Positions 36,398 through 50,282 of a stretch of DNA of 64,000 nt are shown here, in pieces. Source of the DNA: Inia geoffrensis (taxonomy: Eukaryota > Chordata > Mammalia > Artiodactyla > Iniidae); the NCBI GenBank assembly GCA_036417435.1, contig JAZAQT010000281.1, forward strand, positions 496,001-560,000, written 5' to 3'. Both the position numbers and the translations under genes were made by a program. Positions within the stretch are counted from its first letter, which is position 1; each line of letters opens with the position of its first letter. A model generated the notes under the pieces. That model ran no database searches. It was not told the origin of the DNA and was given only the letters and a program-made list of their open reading frames with translations.

Positions 36398-38131
36398 TTT
36401 CCCCTTAAGCAAGCATAAGTTTCTTTTGTAAATGTGAGACTCTGTTGTGTTTTGTAATGCAGTTCTCACGTAGCCGTGTTTACAGTCCCGGCATTAGTGA
36501 TATCTTATGATGTTTCTTTTTCTGTGTGACTTATTTCACTTAGAATCATCATAACTAAATCCTCTCATTATGCTGCTACTGGTGTGTTGCCATTGATTTC
36601 ATTGTTGAGTGATATTCCATTGTAGGGATGTACCACAACTTCTATATACATTTTTCTCTTTCTGGGCTATTAAAGTTGTACCATAGTCAAGGCTCCCGTA
36701 CACAGAGCAGCCCCAAACTTTGGTGTGGCTGTGTCTTTTTCATTTAAATTTTCCGAATCTATAGCACCACAAGTGGAAGTGCCCTAGGCTTTCTAGCTTG
36801 GTTTTTTCTTTGTTCCAGGAAACACCATGCACTTCTCCAGAGTGGCTGTTGGCAGTTTACATCCCGCCCATCAGCATAACAAGGCTGCCGGTTCTCCATG
36901 GCCTGTCCTGCCTCTCTGGATTTTACACTTTTTTCGGACGGCCCTTTGGATCAGTGGGAAGTGAGACTTCCTTGTAGTGCGGATTTCCATTGCAGGCTTG
37001 CTTGGTTGGCCAAAAAGGGCGTATGCGTTTTTTCCTGAATATATTCAGGAAAAAACGCATACACCCTTTTTGGCGAAGTGCATCACTGTCGAACTGCTGC
37101 CTCTTTTCCTACTCTTTCAGAGCAATTCTTATCTACCCCCTGATATCTGTTTTCTGCAATTCTGCGTCGCGTTCAAGTCCTCTTCACAGCCTTCCTTCAA
37201 TAAATTTTTGGATGATAGGGGTCATTTGGAACTCTGCAGGATTGTGAGTTACAGTGCCAAAAATCTCCTTTTCTCAGCTCGCTTTCTTGTGAGCTGACCG
37301 CAAACCCGAAGATTTGTTTCAGGCCTTAATCTCGTTCCGGCATGGCACGCTGAGCCTTTGGTGAATTCTTCTCCCTGTAGGGAAATCAGAATTCAATGTG
37401 CCCGTCCAAATACATCGAGTTAGCCGCTCACTCGTTCTTCTTATTCCTGTTCATCTTCCACAAAAATTGCAAACTGTGCCAAACAAGAGGTCAAAGGCAC
37501 TGACTCTCCAAGTGGGGAGAATGTGAATATCGCATCTGGAACGGCGACCTCTAGTACCAGGGGGCGAAAATGGCGATGAGTTTATAATTTTGCCTGGTCA
37601 CTTCGTGGACCATATTCTGGGATTTCCATGCGTATTTTAGCTGAAGGATAAATCCCTTAAACGTGGAGATTTGCGACCCGTGCAATGGGAACCATGCACC
37701 ATTACCTCAAAGGGTCTGCATTCCCTCACCAATAGTATCAGCCCCAAGTGTCCAGCCTTATCTCTCCCACAGCTGTGGATGTAGAGGTGGTAAATCCAAG
37801 ATTCCTCACAAGCCCTGAAGGACTTATTTAAGTATTTCTCTCTATTTGACAGTCCTTGTGTTTTCTTATTCAAATTTATTTTTATAAGGGTATTTAGCTT
37901 ATTGACACTGCTGTGTGTATGCTGCTGTACACAAATGATTTTCTTATGGAGACCTATAAATGTATGGGTTTTAATTTTCTTCATAGTCAGGTATATTCCT
38001 AGGTTTTGAATATGGGGTGTTGAGTCCATTTGGTTGAGCAATGAGTAGGTCTTGTCTAATATATATTTGGCTTATGGAATGGTATCTGTCCTAATGTCAA
38101 CCTCTGGATTTATGCAGCCTCCCCACTCTCC
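36398..38131. repeat. Satellite monomer M22, HOR type E copy 3
   Basis: Matches M11 and M17. The palindrome at 37006-37077 has the two type E lesions. Last monomer of the A-F region. Confidence 0.97.
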
Positions 38132-39867
38132 TTTCCCCTTAAGCAAGCATAAGTTTCTTTTGTAAATGTGAGACTCTGTTGTGTTTTGTAATGCAGTTCA
38201 CACGTAGCCGTGTTTACATTCCCGGTATTAGTGATATCTTATGATGTTTCTTTTTCTGTGTGACTTATTTCACTTAGAATCATCATAACTAAATCCTCTC
38301 ATTATGCTGCTACTGGTCTGTTGCCATTGATTTCATTGTTGAGTGATATTCCATTGTAGGGATGTACCACAACTTCTATATCCATTTTTCTCTTTCTGGG
38401 CTTTTAAAGTTGTACCATAGTCAAGGATCCCCTACACAGAGCAGCCCCAAACTTTGGTGTGGCTGTTTCTTTTTCATTTAAATTTTCCGAATCTATAGCA
38501 CCATAAGTGGAAGTGCCCTAGGCTCTCTAACTTGTTTTTTTCTTTGTTCCAGGAAACACCATCCACTTCTCCAGAGTGGCTGTTGGCAGTTTACATCCAG
38601 TCCATCAGCATAACAAGGCTGCCGGTTCTCCATGGCCTGTCCTGCCTCTCTGGATTTTACAATTTTTTCGGACGGCTCTTTGGATCGGTGGGAAGTGAGA
38701 CTTCCTTGTAGTGCGGATTTCCATTGCAGGCTTGCTTGGTTGGCCAAAAAGGGCGTATGCGTTTTTTCCTGAATATATTCAGGAAAAAACGCATACGCCC
38801 TTTTTGGCCAAGTGCATCACTGTCGAACTGCTGCCTCTTTTCCTACGCTTTCAGAGCAATTCTTATCTACCCCCTGATATCTGTTTTCTGCAATTCTGCG
38901 TCGCGTTCAAGTCCTCTTCACAGCCTTCCTTCAATAAATTTTTGGATGATAGGGGTCATTTGGAACTCTGCAGGATTGTGAGTTACAGTGCCAAAAATCT
39001 CCTTTTCTCAACTCGCTTTCTTGTGAGCTGACGGCAAACCCGAAGAATTGCTTCAGGCCCTAATCTCCTTCCGGCATGGCCCGCTGAGCCTTTGGTGAAT
39101 TCTTCTTCCTGTAGGGAAATCAGAGTTCAATGTGCCCGTCCAAACACATCGAGTCAGCCGCTCATTCGTTCTCCTTATTCCTGTTCATCTTCCACAGAAA
39201 TTGCAAACTGTGCCAAACAAGAGGTCAAAGGCACTGACTCTCCAAGTGGGGAGAATGTTAATATTGCATCTGGAACGGCGAACTCGAGTACCAGGGGGCT
39301 ACAATGGCGATGAGTTTTAGAAATTTTGCCTGATCACTTCGTGGACCATATTCTGGGATTTCCGTGCGTATTTTAGCTGAAGGATAAATCCCTTAAACGT
39401 GGAGATTTGGGACCCGTGCAATGGGAACCATGCACCATTACCTCAAAGGGTCTGCATTCCCTCACCAATAGTATCAGCCCCAAGTGTCCAGCCTTATCTC
39501 TCCCCCAGCTGTGGATGTAGAGGTGGTAAATCCAAGATTCCTCACAAGCCCTGAAGGACTTATTTAAGTATTTCTCTCTATTTGACAGTCCTCGTGTTTT
39601 CTTATTCAAATTTATTTTTACAAGGGGATTTAGCTTATTGACACTGCTGTGTGTATGCTGCTGTACACAAATGATTTTCTTATGGAGACGTATAAATGTA
39701 TGGGTTTTAATTTCCTTCATAGTCAGGTATATTCCTAGGTTTTGAATATGGGGTGTTGAGTCCATTTGGTTGAGCAATGAGTAGGTCTTGTCTAATATAT
39801 ATTTGGCTTATGGAGTGGTATCTGTCCTAATGTCAACCTCTGGTTTTATGCAGCCTCCCCACTCTCC
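38132..39867. repeat. Satellite monomer M23, P type
   Basis: First P-type monomer, with ACATCCAGTCC, ACGGCTCTTTGG, GGGCTTTTAAAG and TCCCCTACAC. The palindrome at 38740-38811 is perfect. The composite motif reads GGGGGCTACAATGG. Pairs with M29 at 10,415 bp. Confidence 0.97.
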
Positions 39868-41602
39868 TTTTCCCTTAAGCAAGCATAAGTTTCTTTTGTA
39901 AATGTGAGACTCTCTTGTGTTTTGTAATGCAGTTCACACGTAGCCGTGTTTACATTCCCGGTATCAGTGATATTTTATGATGTTTCTTTTTCTGTGTGAC
40001 TTATTTCACTTAGAATCATCATAACTAAATCCTCTCATTATGCTGCTACTGGTCTGTTGCCATTGATTTCATTGTTGAGTGATATTCCATTGTAGGGATG
40101 TACCATAACTTCTATATCCATTTTTCTCTTTCTGGGCTATTAAAGTTGTACCATAGTCAAGGATCCCGTACACAGAGCAGCCCCAAACTTTGGTGTGGCT
40201 GTGTCTTTTTCATTTAAATTTTCCGAATCTATAGCACCATAAGTGGAAGTGCCCTCGGCTCTCTAGCTTGTTTTTCTCTTTGTTCCAGGAAACACCATCC
40301 ACTTCTCCAGAGTGGCTGTTGGCAGTTTACATCCCGCCCATCAGCATAACAAGGCTGCCGGTTCTCCATGGCCTGTCCTGCCTCTCTGGATTTTATACTT
40401 TTTTCGGACGGCCCTTTGGATCGGTGGGAAGTGAGACTTCCTTGTAGTGCGGATTTCCATTGCAGGCTTGCTTGGTTGGCCAAAAAGGGCGTATGCGTTT
40501 ATTCCTGAATATATTCAGGAAAAAACACATACGCCCTTTTTGGCCAAGTGCATCACTGTCGAACTGCTGCCTCTTTTCCTACGCTTTCAGAGCAATTCTT
40601 ATGTACCCCCTGATATCTCTTTTCTGCAATTCTGCGTCGCGTTCAAGTCCTCTTCACAGCCTTCCTTCAATAAATTTTTGGATGATAGGGGTCATTTGGA
40701 ACTCTGCAGGAGGGTGAGTTACAGTGCCAAAAATCTCCTTTTCTCAACTCGCTTTCTTGTGAGCTGACCGAAAACCGAATAATTGCTTCAGGCCCTAAAC
40801 TTGTTCCGGCATGGCACGCTGAGCCTCTGGTGAATTCTTCTTCCTGTAGGGAATTTAGAGTTCAATGTGCCCGTCCAAACACATCGAGTTAGACGCTCAT
40901 TCGTTCTCCTTATTCCTGTTCATCTTCCACGGAAATTGCAAACTGTGCCAAACAAGAGGTCAAAGGCACTGACTCTCCAAGTGCGGAGAATGTTAATATT
41001 GCATCTGGAACGGCGAACTCGAGTACCAGGGGGCTACAATGGCGATGAGTTTTAGAAATTTTGCCTGATCACTTCGTGGACCATATTCTGGGATTTCCAT
41101 GCGTATTTTAGCTGAAGGATAAATCCCTTAAACGTGGAGATTTGGGACCCGTGCAATGGGAACCATGCACCATTACCTCAAAGGGTCTGCATTCCCTCAC
41201 CAATAGTATCAGCCCCAAGTGTCCAGCCTTATCTCTCCCCCAGCTGTGGATGTAGAGGTGGTAAATCCAAGATTCCTCACTAGCCCTGAAGGACTTATTT
41301 AAGAATTTCTCTCTATTTGACAGTCCTTGTGTTTTCTTTTTCAAATTTATTTTTATAAGGGGATTTAGCTTATTGACACTGCTGTGTGTATGCTGCTGTA
41401 CACAAATGATTTTCTTATGGAGACCTATAAATGTATGGGTTTTAATTTTCTTCATAGTCAGGTATATTCCTAGGTTTTGAATATGGGGTGTTGAGTCCAT
41501 TTGGTTGAGCAATGAGTAGATCTTGTCTAATATATATTTGGCTTATGGAATGGTATCTGTCCTAATGTCAACCTCTGGTTTTATGCAGCCTCCCCACTCT
41601 CC
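39868..41602. repeat. Satellite monomer M24, Q' type
   Basis: The start reads TTTTCCCTTAAGC. The palindrome at 40476-40547 has a lesion in each arm (GTTTATTCC, AAACACATAC) that do not restore pairing. Pairs with M30 (GGATTTTATACTTTT, TGATATCTCTTTTC). Confidence 0.97.
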
Positions 41603-43338
41603 TTTCCCCTTAAGCAAGCATAAGTTTCTTTTGTAAATGTGAGACTCTGTTGTGTTTTGTAATGCAGTTCACACGTAGCCGTGTTTACATTCCCGGTATT
41701 AGTGATATCTTATGATGTTTCTTTTTCTGTGTGACTTATTTCACTTAGAATCATCATAACTAAATCCTCTCATTATGCTGCTACTGGTCTGTTGCCATTG
41801 ATTTCATTGTTGAGTGATATTCCATTGTAGGGATGTACCACAACTTCTATATCCATTTTTCTCTTTCTGGGCTTTTAAAGTTGTACCATAGTCAAGGATC
41901 CCCTACACAGAGCAGCCCCAAACTTTGGTGTGGCTGTGTCTTTTTCATTTAAATTTTCCGAATCTATAGCACCATAAGTGGAAGTGCCCTAGGCTCTCTA
42001 ACTTGTTTTTTTCTTTGTTCCAGGAAACACCATCCACTTCTCCAGAGTGGCTGTTGGCAGTTTACATCCAGTCCATCAGCATAACAAGGCTGCCTGTTCT
42101 CCATGGCCTGTCCTGCCTCTCTCTATTTTACAATTTTTTCGGACGGCTCTTTGGATCGGTGGGAAGTGAGACTTCCTTGTAGTGCGGATTTCCATTGCAG
42201 GCTTGCTTGGTTGGCCAAAAAGGGCGTATGCGTTTTTTCCTGAATATATTCAGGAAAAAACGCATACGCCCTTTTTGGCCAAGTGCATCACTGTCGAACT
42301 GCTGCCTCTTTTCCTACGCTTTCAGAGCAATTCTTATCTACCCCCTGATATCTGTTTTCTGCAATTCTGCGTCGCGTTCAAGTCCTCTTCACAGCCTTCC
42401 TTCAATAAATTTTTGGATGATAGGGGTCATTTGGAACTCTGCAGGATTGTGAGTTACAGTGCCAAAAATCTCCTTTTCTCAACTCGCTTTCTTGTGAGCT
42501 GACCGCAAACCCGAATAATTGCTTCAGGCCCTAATCTCGTTCCGGCATGGCACACTGAGCCTTTGGTGAATTCTTCTTCCTGTAGGGAAATCAGAGTTCA
42601 ATGTGCCCGTCCAAACACATCGAGTCAGCCGCTCATTCGTTCTCCTTATTCCCGTTCATCTTCCACAGAAATTGCAAACTGTGCCAAACAAGAGGTCAAA
42701 GGCACTGACTCTCCAAGTGGGGAGAATGTTAATATTGCATCTGGAACGGCGAACTCGAGTACCAGGGGGCTACAATGGCGATGAGTTTTAGAAATTTTGC
42801 CTGATCACTTCGTGGACCATATTCTGGGATTTCCATGCGCATTTTAGCTGAAGGATAAATCCCTTAAACGTGGAGATTTGGGACCCGTGCAATGGGAACC
42901 ATGCACCATTACCTCAAAGGGTCTGCATTCCCTCACCAATAGTATCAGCCCCAAGTGTCCAGCCTTATCTCTCCCCCAGCTGTGGATGTAGAGGTGGTAA
43001 ATCCAAGATTCCTCACAAGCCCTGAAGGACTTATTTAAGTATTTCTCTCTAATTGACAGTCATCGTGTTTTCTTATTCAAATTTATTTTTATAAGGGGAT
43101 TTAGCTTACTGACAATGCTGTGTGTATGCTGCTGTACACAAATGATTTTCTTATGGAGACGTATAAATGTATGGGTTTTAATTTCCTTCATAGTCAGGTA
43201 TATTCCTAGGTTTTGAATATGGGGTGTTGAGTCCTTTTGGTTGAGCAATGAGTAGGTCTTGTCTAATATATATTTGGCTTATGGAGTGGTATCTGTCCTA
43301 ATGTCAACCTCCGGTTTTATGCAGCCTCCCCACTCTCC
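41603..43338. repeat. Satellite monomer M25, P type
   Basis: Nearly the same as M27, with private GCTGCCTGTTC and CTCTCTCTATTTTAC. The palindrome at 42211-42282 is perfect. The right end has TCTAATTGACAG and TGACAATGCTG. Confidence 0.97.
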
Positions 43339-45074
43339 TTTCCCCTTAAGCAAGCATAAGTTTCTTTTGTAAATGTGAGACTCTGTTGTGTTTTGTAATG
43401 CAGTTCACACGTAGCCGTGTTTACATTCCCGGTATCAGTGATATTTTATGATGTTTCTTTTTCTGTGTGACTTATTTCACTTAGAATCATCACAACTAAA
43501 TCCTCTCATTATGCTGCTACTGGTCTGTTGCCATTGATTTCATTGTTGAGTGATATTCCATTGTAGGGATGTACCACAACTTCTATATCCATTTTTCTCT
43601 TTCTGGGCTATTAAAGTTGTACCATAGTCAAGGATCCCGTACACAGAGCAGCCCCAAATTTTGGTGTGGCTGTGTCTTTTTCATTTAAATTTTCCGAATC
43701 TATAGCACCGTAAGTGGAAGTGCCCTCGGCTCTCTAGCTTGTTTTTCTCTTTGTTCCAGGAAACACCATCCACTTCTCCAGAGTGGCTGTTGGCAGTTTA
43801 CATCCCGCCCATCAGCATAACAAGGCTGCCGGTTCTCCATGGCCTGTCCTGCCTCTCTGGATTTTACACTGTTTTCGGACGGCCCTTTGGATCGGTGGGA
43901 AGTGAGACTTCCTTGTAGTGCGGATTTCCATTGCAGGCTTGCTTGGTTGGCCAAAAAGGGCGTATGCGTTTTTTCCTGAATATATTCAGGAAAAAACGCA
44001 TACGCCCTTTTTGGCCAAGTGCATCACTGTCGAACTGCTGCCTCTTTTCCTACGCTTTCAGAGCAATTCTTATCTACCCCCTGATATCCGTTTTCAGCAA
44101 TTCTGCGTCACATTCAAGTCCTCTTCACAGCCTTCCTTCAATAAATTTTTGGATGATAGGGGTCATTTGGAACTCTGCAGGATTGTGAGTTACAGTGCCA
44201 AAAATCTCCTTTTCTCAACTCGCTTTCTTGTGAGCTGACCGCAAACCCGAAGAATTGCTTCAGGCCCGAATCTTGTTCCGGCATGGCACACTGAGCCTTT
44301 GGTGAATTCTTCTTCCTGTAGGGAAATCAGAGTTCAATGTGCCCGTCCAAACACATCGAGTTAGCCGCTCATTCGTTCTCCTTATTCCTGTTCATCTTCC
44401 ACGGAAATTGCAAACTGTGCCAAACAAGAGGTCAAAGGCACTGACTCTCCAAGTGGGGAGAATGTTAATATTGCATCTGGAACGGCGAACTCGAGTACCA
44501 GGGGGCTACAATGGCGATGAGTTTTAGAAATTTTGCCTGATCACTTCGTGGACCATATTCTGGAATTTCCATGCGTATTTTAGCTGAAGGATAAATCCCT
44601 TAAACGTGGAGATTTGGGACCCGTGCAATGGGAACCATGCACCATTACCTCAAAGGGTCTGCATTCCCTCACCAATAGTATCAGCCCCAAGTGTCCAGCC
44701 TTATCTCTCCCCCAGCTGTGGATGTAGAGGTGGTAAATCCAAGATTCCTCACAAGCCCTGAAGGACTTATTTAAGTATTTCTCTCTATTTGACAGTCCTT
44801 GTGTTTTCTTATTCAAATTTATTTTTATAAGGGTATTTAGCTTATTGACACTGCTGTGTGTATGCTGCTGTACACAAATGATTTTCTTATGGAGACCTAT
44901 AAATGTATGGGTTTTAATTTTCTTCATAGTCAGGTATATTCCTAGGTTTTGAATATGGGGTGTTGAGTCCATTTGGTTGAGCAATGAGTAGGTCTTGTCT
45001 AATATATATTTGGCTTATGGAATGGTATCTGTCCTAATGTCAACCTCTGGATTTATGCAGCCTCCCCACTCTCC
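43339..45074. repeat. Satellite monomer M26, Q type
   Basis: I saw no clear difference from M28 over most of its length. Marks are AGCACCGTAAG, CCAAATTTTGG, ATCCGTTTTCAGC and GCGTCACATTC. The palindrome at 43947-44018 is perfect. Confidence 0.97.
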
Positions 45075-46810
45075 TTTCCCCTTAAGCAAGCATAAGTTTC
45101 TTTTGTAAATGTGAGACTCTGTTGTGTTTTGTAATGCAGTTCACACGTAGCCGTGTTTACATTACCGGTATTAGTGATATCTTATGATGTTTCTTTTTCT
45201 GTGTGACTTATTTCACTTAGAATCATCATAACTAAATCCTCTCATTATGCTGCTACTGGTCTGTTGCCATTGATTTCATTGTTGAGTGATATTCCATTGT
45301 AGGGATGTACCACAACTTCTATATCCATTTTTCTCTTTCTGGGCTTTTAAAGTTGTACCATAGTCAAGGATCCCCTACACAGAGCAGCCCCAAACTTTGG
45401 TGTGGCTGTTTCTTTTTCATTTAAATTTTCCGAATCTATAGCACCATAAGTGGAAGTGCCCTAGGCTCTCTAACTTGTTTTTTTCTTTGTTCCAGGAAAC
45501 ACCATCCACTTCTCCAGAGTGGCTGTTGGCAGTTTACATCCAGTCCATCAGCATAACAAGGCTGCCGGTTCTCCATGGCCTGTCCTGCCTCTCTGGATTT
45601 TACAATTTTTTCGGACGGCTCTTTGGATCGGTGGGAAGTGAGACTTCCTTGTAGTGCGGATTTCCATTGCAGGCTTGCTTGGTTGGCCAAAAAGGGCGTA
45701 TGCGTTTTTTCCTGAATATATTCAGGAAAAAACGCATACGCCCTTTTTGGCCAAGTGCATCACTGTCGAACTGCTGCCTCTTTTCCTACGCTTTCAGAGC
45801 AATTCTTATCTACCCCCTGATATCTGTTTTCTGCAATTCTGCGTCGCGTTCAAGTCCTCTTCACAGCCTTCCTTCAATAAATTTTTGGATGATAGGGGTC
45901 ATTTGGAACTCTGCAGGATTGTGAGTTACAGTGCCAAAAATCTCCTTTTCTCAACTCGCTTTCTTGTGAGCTGACCGCAAACCCGAATAATTGCTTCAGG
46001 CCCTAATCTCGTTCCGGCATGGCACACTGAGCCTTTGGTGAATTCTTCTTCCTGTAGGGAAATCAGAGTTCAATGTGCCCGTCCAAACACATCGAGTCAG
46101 CCGCTCATTCGTTCTCCTTATTCCCGTTCATCTTCCACAGAAATTGCAAACTGTGCCAAACAAGAGGTCAAAGGCACTGACTCTCCAAGTGGGGAGAATG
46201 TTAATATTGCATCTGGAACGGCGAACTCGAGTACCAGGGGGCTACAATGGCGATGAGTTTTAGAAATTTTGCCTGATCACTTCGTGGACCATATTCTGGG
46301 ATTTCCATGCGCATTTTAGCTGAAGGATAAATCCCTTAAACGTGGAGATTTGGGACCCGTGCAATGGGAACCATGCACCATTACCTCAAAGGGTCTGCAT
46401 TCCCTCACCAATAGTATCAGCCCCAAGTGTCCAGCCTTATCTCTCCCCCAGCTGTGGATGTAGAGGTGGTAAATCCAAGATTCCTCACAAGCCCTGAAGG
46501 ACTTATTTAAGTATTTCTCTCTAATTGACAGTCATCGTGTTTTCTTATTCAAATTTATTTTTATAAGGGGATTTAGCTTACTGACAATGCTGTGTGTATG
46601 CTGCTGTACACAAATGATTTTCTTATGGAGACGTATAAATGTATGGGTTTTAATTTCCTTCATAGTCAGGTATATTCCTAGGTTTTGAATATGGGGTGTT
46701 GAGTCCTTTTGGTTGAGCAATGAGTAGGTCTTGTCTAATATATATTTGGCTTATGGAGTGGTATCTGTCCTAATGTCAACCTCCGGTTTTATGCAGCCTC
46801 CCCACTCTCC
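45075..46810. repeat. Satellite monomer M27, P type
   Basis: Partner of M25 and M29 at 3,472 bp. TTACATTACCGG is shared with M29. The palindrome at 45683-45754 is perfect. Confidence 0.97.
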
Positions 46811-48546
46811 TTTCCCCTTAAGCAAGCATAAGTTTCTTTTGTAAATGTGAGACTCTGTTGTGTTTTGTAATGCAGTTCACACGTAGCCGTGTTTACATTC
46901 CCGGTATCAGTGATATTTTATGATGTTTCTTTTTCTGTGTGACTTATTTCACTTAGAATCATCACAACTAAATCCTCTCATTATGCTGCTACTGGTCTGT
47001 TGCCATTGATTTCATTGTTGAGTGATATTCCATTGTAGGGATGTACCACAACTTCTATATCCATTTTTCTCTTTCTGGGCTATTAAAGTTGTACCATAGT
47101 CAAGGATCCCGTACACAGAGCAGCCCCAAATTTTGGTGTGGCTGTGTCTTTTTCATTTAAATTTTCCGAATCTATAGCACCGTAAGTGGAAGTGCCCTCG
47201 GCTCTCTAGCTTGTTTTTCTCTTTGTTCCAGGAAACACCATCCACTTCTCCAGAGTGGCTGTTGGCAGTTTACATCCCGCCCATCAGCATAACAAGGCTG
47301 CCGGTTCTCCATGGCCTGTCCTGCCTCTCTGGATTTTACACTGTTTTCGGACGGCCCTTTGGATCGGTGGGAAGTGAGACTTCCTTGTAGTGCGGATTTC
47401 CATTGCAGGCTTGCTTGGTTGGCCAAAAAGGGCGTATGCGTTTTTTCCTGAATATATTCAGGAAAAAACGCATACGCCCTTTTTGGCCAAGTGCATCACT
47501 GTCGAACTGCTGCCTCTTTTCCTACGCTTTCAGAGCAATTCTTATCTACCCCCTGATATCCGTTTTCAGCAATTCTGCGTCACATTCAAGTCCTCTTCAC
47601 AGCCTTCCTTCAATAAATTTTTGGATGATAGGGGTCATTTGGAACTCTGCAGGATTGTGAGTTACAGTGCCAAAAATCTCCTTTTCTCAACTCGCTTTCT
47701 TGTGAGCTGACCGCAAACCCGAAGAATTGCTTCAGGCCCGAATCTTGTTCCGGCATGGCACACTGAGCCTTTGGTGAATTCTTCTTCCTGTAGGGAAATC
47801 AGAGTTCAATGTGCCCGTCCAAACACATCGAGTTAGCCGCTCATTCGTTCTCCTTATTCCTGTTCATCTTCCACGGAAATTGCAAACTGTGCCAAACAAG
47901 AGGTCAAAGGCACTGACTCTCCAAGTGGGGAGAATGTTAATATTGCATCTGGAACGGCGAACTCGAGTACCAGGGGGCTACAATGGCGATGAGTTTTAGA
48001 AATTTTGCCTGATCACTTCGTGGACCATATTCTGGAATTTCCATGCGTATTTTAGCTGAAGGATAAATCCCTTAAACGTGGAGATTTGGGACCCGTGCAA
48101 TGGGAACCATGCACCATTACCTCAAAGGGTCTGCATTCCCTCACCAATAGTATCAGCCCCAAGTGTCCAGCCTTATCTCTCCCCCAGCTGTGGATGTAGA
48201 GGTGGTAAATCCAAGATTCCTCACAAGCCCTGAAGGACTTATTTAAGTATTTCTCTCTATTTGACAGTCCTTGTGTTTTCTTATTCAAATTTATTTTTAT
48301 AAGGGTATTTAGCTTATTGACACTGCTGTGTGTATGCTGCTGTACACAAATGATTTTCTTATGGAGACCTATAAATGTATGGGTTTTAATTTTCTTCATA
48401 GTCAGGTATATTCCTAGGTTTTGAATATGGGGTGTTGAGTCCATTTGGTTGAGCAATGAGTAGGTCTTGTCTAATATATATTTGGCTTATGGAATGGTAT
48501 CTGTCCTAATGTCAACCTCTGGTTTTATGCAGCCTCCCCACTCTCC
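46811..48546. repeat. Satellite monomer M28, Q type
   Basis: Partner of M26 at 3,472 bp with the same marks. The palindrome at 47419-47490 is perfect. The right end has TCTGGTTTTATGC where M26 has TCTGGATTTATGC. Confidence 0.97.
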
Positions 48547-50282
48547 TTTCCCCTTAAGCAAGCATAAGTTTCTTTTGTAAATATGAGACTCTGTTGTGTT
48601 TTGTAATGCAGTTCACACGTAGCCGTGTTTACATTACCGGTATTAGTGATATCTTATGATGTTTCTTTTTCTGTGTGACTTATTTCACTTAGAATCATCA
48701 TAACTAAATCCTCTCATTATGCTGCTACTGGTCTGTTGCCATTGATTTCATTGTTGAGTGATATTCCATTGTAGGGATGTACCACAACTTCTATATCCAT
48801 TTTTCTCTTTCTGGGCTTTTAAAGTTGTACCATAGTCAAGGATACCCTACACAGAGCAGCCCCAAACTTTGGTGTGGCTGTGTCTTTTTCATTTAAATTT
48901 TCCGAATCTATAGCACCATAAGTGGAAGTGCCCTAGGCTCTCTAACTTGTTTTTTTCTTTGTTCCAGGAAACACCATCCACTTCTCCAGAGTGGCTGTTG
49001 GCAGTTTACATCCAGTCCATCAGCATAACAAGGCTGCCGGTTCTCCATGGCCTGTCCTGCCTCTCTGGATTTTACAATTTTTTCGGACGGCTCTTTGGAT
49101 CGGTGGGAAGTGAGACTTCCTTGTAGTGCGGATTTCCATTGCAGGCTTGCTTGGTTGGCCAAAAAGGGCGTATGCGTTTTTTCCTGAATATATTCAGGAA
49201 AAAACGCATACGTCCTTTTTGGCCAAGTGCATCACTGTTGAACTGCTGCCTCTTTTCCTACGCTTTCAGAGCAATTCTTATCTACCCCCTGATATCTGTT
49301 TTCTGCAATTCTGCGTCGCGTTCAAGTCCTCTTCACAGCCTTCCTTCAATAAATTTTTGGATGATAGGGGTCATTTGGAACTCTGCAGGATTGTGAGTTA
49401 CAGGGCCAAAAATCTCCTTTTCTCAACTCGCTTTCTTGTGAGCTGACCGCAAACCCGAAGAATTGCTTCAGGCCCTAATCTCGTTCCGGCATGGCACACT
49501 GAGCCTTTGGTGAATTCTTCTTCCTGTAGGGAAATCAGAGTTCAATGTGCCCGTCCAAACACATCGAGTCAGCCGCTCATTCGTTCTCCTTATTCCTGTT
49601 CATCTTCCACAGAAATTGCAAACTGTGCCAAACAAGAGGTCAAAGGCACTGACTCTCCAAGTGGGGAGAATGTTAATATTGCATCTGGAACGGCGAACTC
49701 GAGTATCAGGGGGCTACAATGGCGATGAGTTTTAGAAATTTTGCCTGATCACTTCGTGGACCATATTCTGGGATTTCCATGCGTATTTTAGCTGAAGGAT
49801 AAATCCCTTAAACGTGGAGATTTGGGACCCGTGCAATGGGAACCATGCACCATTACCTCAAAGGGTCTGCATTCCCTCACCAATAGTATCAGCCCCAAGT
49901 GTCCAGCCTTATCTCTCCCCCAGCTGTGGATGTAGAGGTGGTAAATCCAAGATTCCTCACAAGCCCTGAAGGACTTATTTAAGTATTTCTCTCTATTTGA
50001 CAGTCCTCGTGTTTTCTTATTCAAATTTATTTTTATAAGGGTATTTAGCTTATTGACACTGCTGTGTGTATGCTGCTGTACACAAATGATTTTCTTATGG
50101 AGACGTATAAATGTATGGGTTTTAATTTCCTTCATAGTCAGGTATATTCCTAGGTTTTGAATATGGGGTGTTGAGTCCATTTGGTTGAGCAATGAGTAGG
50201 TCTTGTCTAATATATATTTGGCTTATGGAGTGGTATCTGTCCTAATGTCAACCTCTGGTTTTATGCAGCCTCCCCACTCTCC
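48547..50282. repeat. Satellite monomer M29, P type
   Basis: The left part follows M27. The right part follows M23 at 10,415 bp. The palindrome at 49155-49226 has one right-arm CpG transition (CATACGTCC). Confidence 0.97.

Larger units (their letters stand above)
30486..38131. repeat. Higher-order repeat copy 3, contracted (F/A fused)
   Basis: After the M18 switch the array matches the second copy at 8,663-8,664 bp instead of 10,398 bp: M19 with M14, M20 with M15, M21 with M16, M22 with M17. That difference equals one monomer, so one unit's worth of sequence is missing through the F-to-A fusion. Beyond M22 the next copy is M23, a P type rather than F. Confidence 0.85.
41603..48546. repeat. 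Two-monomer (P-Q) higher-order repeat, 3,472-bp period
   Basis: M25-M26 and M27-M28 repeat at 3,472 bp with very few differences. The right part of M25 and nearly all of M26 read the same as the corresponding M27 and M28 sequence, including shared rare variants such as TCTAATTGACAG and GCTTACTGACAATG. Alternating P (M23, M25, M27, M29) and Q (M24, M26, M28, M30) types extend the dimer pattern on both sides. Edges are set at monomer boundaries for convenience. Confidence 0.85.
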
